Under the pieces are notes generated by a model, which did not search any database, was not told the DNA's origin, and was given only the letters and a program-made list of their open reading frames with translations. From the NCBI RefSeq assembly GCF_013349995.1, contig NZ_JABVXF010000018.1, positions 1 through 64,000 on the forward strand: a DNA stretch of 64,000 nucleotides. The letters are read 5' to 3'. This DNA comes from Pseudoalteromonas sp. 0303 (GTDB lineage Bacteria; Pseudomonadota; Gammaproteobacteria; Enterobacterales; Alteromonadaceae). A program made the position numbers and the translations under genes. Positions within the stretch are counted from its first letter, which is position 1. Each line of letters opens with the position of its first letter. Of this stretch, positions 59,362-64,000 are shown one piece after another.

Positions 59362-59386
59362 AAAAAAGCTTCCCGTAGGAAGCTTT
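59362..59386 (-). terminator. Terminator after the 59390 gene
   Basis: AAGCTTCCTACGGGAAGCTT hairpin with six T residues on the minus strand. Confidence 0.75.
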
Positions 59387-59389
59387 TAT

Positions 59390-59662
59390 TCAGCCATGAT
59401 GTACCCGCTCAGAGCGTTCAGCCAACCCCCACTTACCGCATCGAATACACTCTCCTGATGCATAGTTACAATCATTTTGAAAACCAAGCAAGGGCTCGAA
59501 GTCGTGTTCACCTCGATTACACTTCTTTTCACCGACACGTTTCTTATGCCAATTAATTAGCCTAAATACGATCAACGCAACAGAACAAAACACCATCACA
59601 CCAATTGCAACCAAAAGAAGCTCAGGAACCATTTCTAAATACTCAAAAGTAACATCTAACAT
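59390..59662 (-). CDS. Membrane protein with C-terminal Cys motif
   Basis: A 90-residue protein with one membrane helix (about 14-35) and a cytoplasmic end with CNRGEHDFEP and CIRCGKW, which may form a small zinc site. It carries the last copy of the leader. Confidence 0.55.
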   Translation of the reverse strand: MLDVTFEYLEMVPELLLVAIGVMVFCSVALIVFRLINWHKKRVGEKKCNRGEHDFEPLLGFQNDCNYASGECIRCGKWGLAERSERVHHG

Positions 59663-59720
59663 ACATTTTCCTCTTTACGTTTAGGGGGCAGCTATAAGCG
59701 CCCAGTTTTATTTATCTATG
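59663..59720 (-). promoter_or_regulatory. Shared leader, copy 18 (variant)
   Basis: GGGCGCTTATAGCTGCCCC: extra outer pair and a shorter loop, stem and bulge kept; ribosome site ACGTAAAGAGGAAAA. Confidence 0.7.
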
Positions 59721-59998
59721 GCCGAATACTCAACCAACTGCCCTTACTATATTATCACAAAACTTTTCACTCGATCTGGCATAGACATATTTTTCTATGC
59801 TTATTTATTTAAGATGCAATGTCACAGTTATTTATATTTTGTGATCTCCCCCTCTTCCCCTTATATTTGCTGGCTTTCAGGTATTTTTATTAGTTCCAGA
59901 ACACATTTTTACCAACTCACGATGTCACATTAAGCTTGTTAACCTAGTTTTACGGACAGATAATGGTTTTATTGCCCATTTTGCCAGGTTTATAAACA
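59721..59998. other. Non-coding region with CATAG dyad copy 9
   Basis: AT-rich gap before the recombinase gene. It holds CATAGACATATTTTTCTATG (59780-59799). A recombination site for the neighbouring recombinase could be here, but I cannot see a convincing dyad core. Confidence 0.45.
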
Positions 59999-60805
59999 AT
60001 GCACTCAAAACACCTTGTTAGCGCATCCCCTAGCCTTCAAATTGCCGCTGACGGCCCCATTGTGGACATCAATTGGCATTACCTAATGAAAACCCGCGCT
60101 GAAGTGATCCAAGCGAACGATTCAATGCCTGCTTATTTGCTGATGCCTGAAATCACCGGCTTGATTGATAGTGAACTTAACGCGAATCGGCGCATGGCCT
60201 TTGAAATGATGTGGATGTTAGGGTGTCGGGTCAGTGAACTCTTATTACTCACCCCCAGGCATTTTGTGTTTAACGGACAGAGTAGCTATGTGAATATGCC
60301 AACGCTCAAACGCAGAACACCGGACCAAACCAAAAGGCGACGAAAGCGCCTAAACGATTTGGATACGCTGGGTAATTTGCCACTACGCCAGATCCCCATC
60401 ACTGACGTTCAATTTGTGGCACGGCTTCAGTCCTACATGGTGACAGAACGTTTACCGGATAACCGGCGATTTTTTGGGATCACTAGACGGACAATCAATC
60501 GCTGGGTCGATGAAGCGGTATCGAACTACGAAGCGCAATATGGACCTTTTCAAGTTCACCTAAGCCCTCACGTTTTCAGGCACAGTTACGCTGTGAATGC
60601 CGTACTGCACTTCACACCGCTCAAAATATTGCAGGGATGGTTAGGCCATGCTTCACAGGCCAACACAGAAATATACACGAAGGTACTGTTTTCTGATTCG
60701 TTCGAGTTCGCCAAACGCATTGCATGGAGGCCAGTAATACAAGCGATAGATAAAACCCGTATAAAGCAACCAGAGCTTTTCTACACTGATATTTCAGACA
60801 GTTGA
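59999..60805 (+). CDS. Tyrosine recombinase (plasmid resolvase type)
   Basis: A 268-residue tyrosine recombinase. The catalytic set is visible: Arg in MLGCRVSELLLL (near 78), HVFRHSY (His-x-x-Arg, near 192-196), GWLGHASQANTEIY (His and nucleophile Tyr near 227). It lacks a long N-terminal core-binding domain, as in small plasmid resolvases such as ResD, and probably resolves plasmid multimers. It may also have moved the 60-64 kb segment. Confidence 0.85.
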   Translation: MHSKHLVSASPSLQIAADGPIVDINWHYLMKTRAEVIQANDSMPAYLLMPEITGLIDSELNANRRMAFEMMWMLGCRVSELLLLTPRHFVFNGQSSYVNMPTLKRRTPDQTKRRRKRLNDLDTLGNLPLRQIPITDVQFVARLQSYMVTERLPDNRRFFGITRRTINRWVDEAVSNYEAQYGPFQVHLSPHVFRHSYAVNAVLHFTPLKILQGWLGHASQANTEIYTKVLFSDSFEFAKRIAWRPVIQAIDKTRIKQPELFYTDISDS

Positions 60806-60840
60806 TATCATCGAAATACATTGAATTAAAGAGTCTTAAC

Positions 60841-61587
60841 ATGAACATCGATCCTAAATCTAACATATGCGGCCATCCGGCTACCATCACTAGAGATGCG
60901 CTGCGTAGAATGGCACAAGTCACTGTCACACCCGCACAATTTAAAAAAATGCTCCAATACAATAAAAGATTAAGAATGGCGATATCGAAGCCTGAATTAT
61001 TTTTATCAGAGTTGGCTAAAGCCGGATATCTTGAAGCTAACCAGGAAAAAAACGGGGAAGTATGTTACGAACTCAATACCAACGGCTATCAACTTGCCAA
61101 TGCTTCAGCGCTGAAGCGCTTTACCCGCAAGCAGGCAAACAAAGAATTCAACTCATTAATAGAACGTGCATTGAGTATTGAAGAAAGTGGATATTATTTA
61201 GACCGAGTTTCAAGAATAACCGTCTTTGGCAGCTTCATTACAGACAGTGAAACCGTGGGCGATATTGACATTTGCGTCGAATTTGAAAGAAAGACTGAAC
61301 TTCTAAATGGCGAAAATTACCATCAAGTCCAAAAGGCTCTAGTAGAAATAGACGAAAAACTTGGGCAAGGCTTTAGGCCCCAAACATTTTCTGAAACCAT
61401 TTCCTACTCTGTAACCAAAGCGAAAAAATTTTTAAAAAACAGACGCCCGATTCTCAGTTTTCACTATATAGGCGAAATTGAAGAATCAGACTATCCGCGC
61501 AAAGTATTGTATGAAAAGCAGGATGACACAATTACTTATTACGACCCTCTTACCGGCAAAAAGGTACTTGAAAAAAAGGGTATTTAG
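60841..61587 (+). CDS. MNT-type nucleotidyltransferase with N-terminal HTH
   Basis: A 248-residue protein (ATG 60841 rather than the upstream TTG). Residues about 40-100 look like a winged helix (FLSELAKAGYLEANQEKNGEVCYEL). The nucleotidyltransferase motif is VFGSF...VGDIDICVEF (GS and two Asp, near 130-147). Such proteins act as toxins or antitoxins (MntA-like) or as AMP-transferring enzymes. Its partner, if any, is not adjacent on the same strand. It overlaps the convergent gene by 4 bp. Confidence 0.65.
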   Translation: MNIDPKSNICGHPATITRDALRRMAQVTVTPAQFKKMLQYNKRLRMAISKPELFLSELAKAGYLEANQEKNGEVCYELNTNGYQLANASALKRFTRKQANKEFNSLIERALSIEESGYYLDRVSRITVFGSFITDSETVGDIDICVEFERKTELLNGENYHQVQKALVEIDEKLGQGFRPQTFSETISYSVTKAKKFLKNRRPILSFHYIGEIEESDYPRKVLYEKQDDTITYYDPLTGKKVLEKKGI

Positions 61588-62762
61588 TTACCCTTTTCCC
61601 AACCGTTTAACAACTTCTCTATTGGCGCATCAAACCAGTCATCGTTTTTCAATCCCGCTACACATTCCATAACGAAATATACAAACAGATTCGGCTGGTA
61701 TAGCCATTCTCTTAGTACGGGGGGGAGCGTACCGCCCTCAACAACACTTTCTCCCAGCTTGTTATGTAGATAGCCACAGGCCTCGAAGGACTTAGCAACA
61801 GAGTCAGATTCTGCAAATTTCTTCTTATGCTGATTAAAAAAGCTATAGCCCCTGCAAACACTGTAGTTTTGAACAATCAACAAGCATAAATCTGTATACC
61901 TTTCTATCAACTCAATTTCACTTTCACTTGCGTACTCGTAGCTTGAAATAATCCGTTTAAGTTCCCCATTTATCTCTACTAAATAGTTAAACAAACTAGC
62001 CAACATCGCATACGTTACAAGCAACCGAAAAAGATAAGGTTTTTCTTTTGCTCTTTGACGCAAGATCTGCAAAGCCACCGTGTTCACCGCTTCCCTATGA
62101 CTATTTGAATAATCAAACTTCCAATGCCATTTATCTTGTTCAACATCCACAATAGAACCAAAAGCAGTATCCATATTATCAAACCACTCAGCACGACCTT
62201 CATTATAGAAAGGCCTCCCGCTTCCCCTGGCTTGTCTGCGAGTAGTGCTCATCACCAAAAGCGCCAACTGACTATTACTTAACTTGTGTAACGGATTATT
62301 AGGCCAAGAATCGGTCCCAATTTTCATAGCAATGACATTTTCAACAAATTCGCCACCTTCGGTATTGTGAAATGCAAATGCTTTCATGCAAGCATCGCAC
62401 GAACAATTAAGCCAATTTTCTTTTAGATTTAAACCTTTAAAGCTTTCTTTATGCTTACATGATGAACACCTGATATTCTCTATTCTAATTCGTTCTGATA
62501 TTGGTGATTTAGGCTTTACCATTTTTACCAAGTAACCAACTTCGCTAATCATTTTTGAACCACAGTTAACACAAAACCGCCCTGGAACAACAACATCGGG
62601 GTACAAGCTTTTTATATGCTTATTGGGCAATTCCACTTTAAACTCTTCACTTAAAGCTCTTTTTGACTTAGCGCCTTGCCAGGACTTCACCAAAAAATCG
62701 GTTAACTCTAAATTAGTCAAACCGCTTATGCTTTCATCAACATTGATAAACTCAAATTCCAT
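61584..62762 (-). CDS. Zinc-finger hypothetical protein
   Basis: A 392-residue protein. Residues about 60-130 carry CVNCG, CSSCKH and CSCDAC, three pairs that suggest two zinc sites. The second half is helical. I do not know the family. It overlaps the small gene upstream by 11 bp. Confidence 0.5.
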   Translation of the reverse strand: MEFEFINVDESISGLTNLELTDFLVKSWQGAKSKRALSEEFKVELPNKHIKSLYPDVVVPGRFCVNCGSKMISEVGYLVKMVKPKSPISERIRIENIRCSSCKHKESFKGLNLKENWLNCSCDACMKAFAFHNTEGGEFVENVIAMKIGTDSWPNNPLHKLSNSQLALLVMSTTRRQARGSGRPFYNEGRAEWFDNMDTAFGSIVDVEQDKWHWKFDYSNSHREAVNTVALQILRQRAKEKPYLFRLLVTYAMLASLFNYLVEINGELKRIISSYEYASESEIELIERYTDLCLLIVQNYSVCRGYSFFNQHKKKFAESDSVAKSFEACGYLHNKLGESVVEGGTLPPVLREWLYQPNLFVYFVMECVAGLKNDDWFDAPIEKLLNGWEKGN

Positions 62763-62976
62763 AACAACTCACCCCTTCATCCAAAAAAAATGGTGACGGT
62801 CTAAACCCAATTTTTTCACCCAATCTTAAACAAGCATATATACATTCAAGTTCATATTCAGAACCCTCCCCTTCGCTAAGCTTCGTTATAAACGCCGCCC
62901 AAAGTTCATCCATTCTTTGTTGAAGCATATAAACAAGCTCCATTAATTCATCAATATCCATTTCTTTGTGGATCAT
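62752..62976 (-). CDS. Small acidic hypothetical protein
   Basis: A 74-residue helical protein (ATG 62976, five bases after GAGGAA). It overlaps the zinc-finger gene, so the two are likely partners. Upstream at 62993-63030 the word GTGCTAGTAA/AGCTAGTAGTAA is repeated. Confidence 0.5.
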   Translation of the reverse strand: MIHKEMDIDELMELVYMLQQRMDELWAAFITKLSEGEGSEYELECIYACLRLGEKIGFRPSPFFLDEGVSCYGI

Positions 62977-63052
62977 AATATTCCTCATTAACTGCTAGTA
63001 AGTGCTAGTAAGTAGAAGTAGCTAGTAGTAACTTTTCTCAGCCCTTAAACGA

Positions 63053-63078
63053 GAAAAAGACACTCAACGGTGTCTTTT
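63053..63078 (-). terminator. Terminator after the GNAT gene
   Basis: AAAGACACCGTTGAGTGTCTTT hairpin followed by TT on the minus strand. Confidence 0.6.
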
Positions 63079-63102
63079 AATTTACAGGGATAAAGTAATT
63101 TT

Positions 63103-63708
63103 TTATTTATCAAGGAAGTAGAACTCCCCTCTTATTTTCTTGAAACCCAATGATTCGTAGTAGGCTCCGAGGCTATTTCTAGCTTCTTCGTCATCTTTTT
63201 CAAAATGGTTAAACCCCATATTATTGTTCCATTGCACATCATCTTCAGAATCTGATGCCTCTAATTGCAATGGGAAAGACTGTAACAAAAAGAGATCTGT
63301 AGAATTGCAAAATCGATTTTTAATATCGTCTACCATTCTTCGGCCAAGCCCATAACCTCGATACTTAGCAACCACCTCAAGCCTAGATAATATTAATAAA
63401 CTGGGGGGCGACAACAACTCTAAATTTTCTGTCTCAATTTCAAAATCCCCCCACTCATTTATAAATTGCATAAATCTGGCTGTTTCTGAATGAAGATCCA
63501 AAACGTCTTCCAAAGAAAAGTCTTGGTCCAAAAAGGCGACAGTATCAATTTGGTAAAACTTTACCTTGCCAATAACCTCACCTTCTTCATCTTCAATTTC
63601 CCCCTTAATAACAGATAATGCATCATCTTCAACCAACTCACCTTCAGGAGCTAAAACCCCTTTAATCTTATAACTCACATCGAAAGAAAGATTTGCCTTA
63701 TCAATCAT
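63103..63708 (-). CDS. GNAT-family acetyltransferase-like protein
   Basis: A 201-residue protein (ATG 63708 overlaps the upstream stop by 8 bp). VVAKYRGYGLGRRMVDDI (about 118-135) is the acetyl-CoA binding motif (R-x-x-G-x-G) of GNAT enzymes, and the end GAYYESLGFKKIRGEFYF is the usual last part. An insert (about 150-175, acidic) is unusual. The partner gene upstream is in the same transcript, so a toxin-antitoxin role is possible. Confidence 0.65.
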   Translation of the reverse strand: MIDKANLSFDVSYKIKGVLAPEGELVEDDALSVIKGEIEDEEGEVIGKVKFYQIDTVAFLDQDFSLEDVLDLHSETARFMQFINEWGDFEIETENLELLSPPSLLILSRLEVVAKYRGYGLGRRMVDDIKNRFCNSTDLFLLQSFPLQLEASDSEDDVQWNNNMGFNHFEKDDEEARNSLGAYYESLGFKKIRGEFYFLDK

Positions 63709-64000
63709 TATTATCGCCACCATCAATTAAAGAAACGTTATAGACACCGGCATCATTCATGCGCTCATGAAATACCTTGCCCAACCCTCCACTTACATGA
63801 TGATTTCCCATTGATTCCATGAGCCAATCTTTAAATCGAGATAATGGTTCTGAATCTTCCGAGCCGTAAAACACAACATTTGTGGAGTGTACCGGCGCAC
63901 CGACAACGAACTTCTTCTGTGCATGCTTTAAAATACCATCAGAAATATCACGTCCAATTTCCAAAGCAAAACACACAGAATATCGGTTTCCTCTGTGCTT
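63701..64000 (-). CDS. Hypothetical protein, 5' end beyond the window
   Basis: The frame is open to the right edge, so the start is missing; the 99 codons seen end at 63701. The visible part (KHRGNRYSVCFALEIGRD, later NHHVSGGLGKVF) has no motif I recognise. It is cotranslated with the GNAT gene through the 8-bp overlap. Confidence 0.55.
   Translation of the reverse strand, partial: KHRGNRYSVCFALEIGRDISDGILKHAQKKFVVGAPVHSTNVVFYGSEDSEPLSRFKDWLMESMGNHHVSGGLGKVFHERMNDAGVYNVSLIDGGDNND

Noticed and set aside
37242..59720. Integron gene cassettes
   Set aside because: The repeated blocks lie upstream of each gene with a promoter and ribosome site, follow gene orientation on both strands, and lack attC-type cores; no integron integrase is present.

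Overview
The window looks like part of a large conjugative plasmid of a gammaproteobacterium, probably a marine one (moderately AT-rich, no chromosomal housekeeping genes). It carries a replication initiator, a ParA/ParB pair, a KfrA-like protein, a vapBC module, and a complete-looking stretch of an MPF_G-type (PFGI-1/SXT-like) type IV secretion system together with a thin type IVb pilus operon. There are no rRNA or tRNA genes, no CRISPR array and no recognisable insertion sequence.

Layout. 1-10.2 kb (minus strand): a pil operon with two lipoprotein/TcpQ-like proteins, pilN, pilO, pilP, pilQ, pilR, pilS, a minor prepilin and a PilV-like tip protein with 90-bp repeats that runs off the left edge. 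10.3-25.8 kb (minus): transfer genes in the classic MPF_G order, from topoisomerase III and PilL-N through the lytic transglycosylase and TraD to the VirB4-type ATPase. 25.9-31.5 kb (minus): a protein with two FlhD-like repeats, a TraI_2-like protein, small proteins, a KorB-like ParB and ParA. 31.6-36.7 kb: kfrA, a D12-class adenine methylase, and a replication locus with a candidate antisense RNA, a leader peptide and an unusual Rep. 36.8-59.7 kb: about 18 genes or short operons, most with their own promoter, an almost identical structured 5' leader and their own terminator. They include a C5 methyltransferase, a J-domain protein, a PAPS-reductase-like protein, a DndB-like DGQHR protein, a DndC-like protein, a TGT/DpdA-like transglycosylase and an HsdM-like protein. 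60-64 kb: a tyrosine recombinase, a nucleotidyltransferase, a zinc-finger protein and a GNAT protein.

How it works together. At least four families of dispersed regulatory DNA tie the plasmid together: (i) an 18-bp palindrome AATTAGGCATGCCTAATT (eight full copies and one 17-bp copy), a good candidate operator for the KorB-like ParB; (ii) a 20-bp CATAG-N10-CTATG dyad, nine copies; (iii) a C-rich element about 60 bp before the first start codon of four transfer/pilus transcription units, always 24-25 bp from a -10 box, which looks like an activator site; (iv) the two-hairpin leader in front of 18 accessory genes.

The points I find most novel are a ColE2-type Rep fused to a family-A (Pol I/T7 RNA polymerase-like) polymerase domain; the leader-linked set of accessory genes that puts DndB-, DndC-, PAPS-reductase- and DpdA-like proteins under one regulatory element, possibly a DNA-modification system; and two arrays of iteron-like sites sharing the core AAAGT-N3-ATACT. 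All functions are read from sequence by eye and memory of families; no searches were run.
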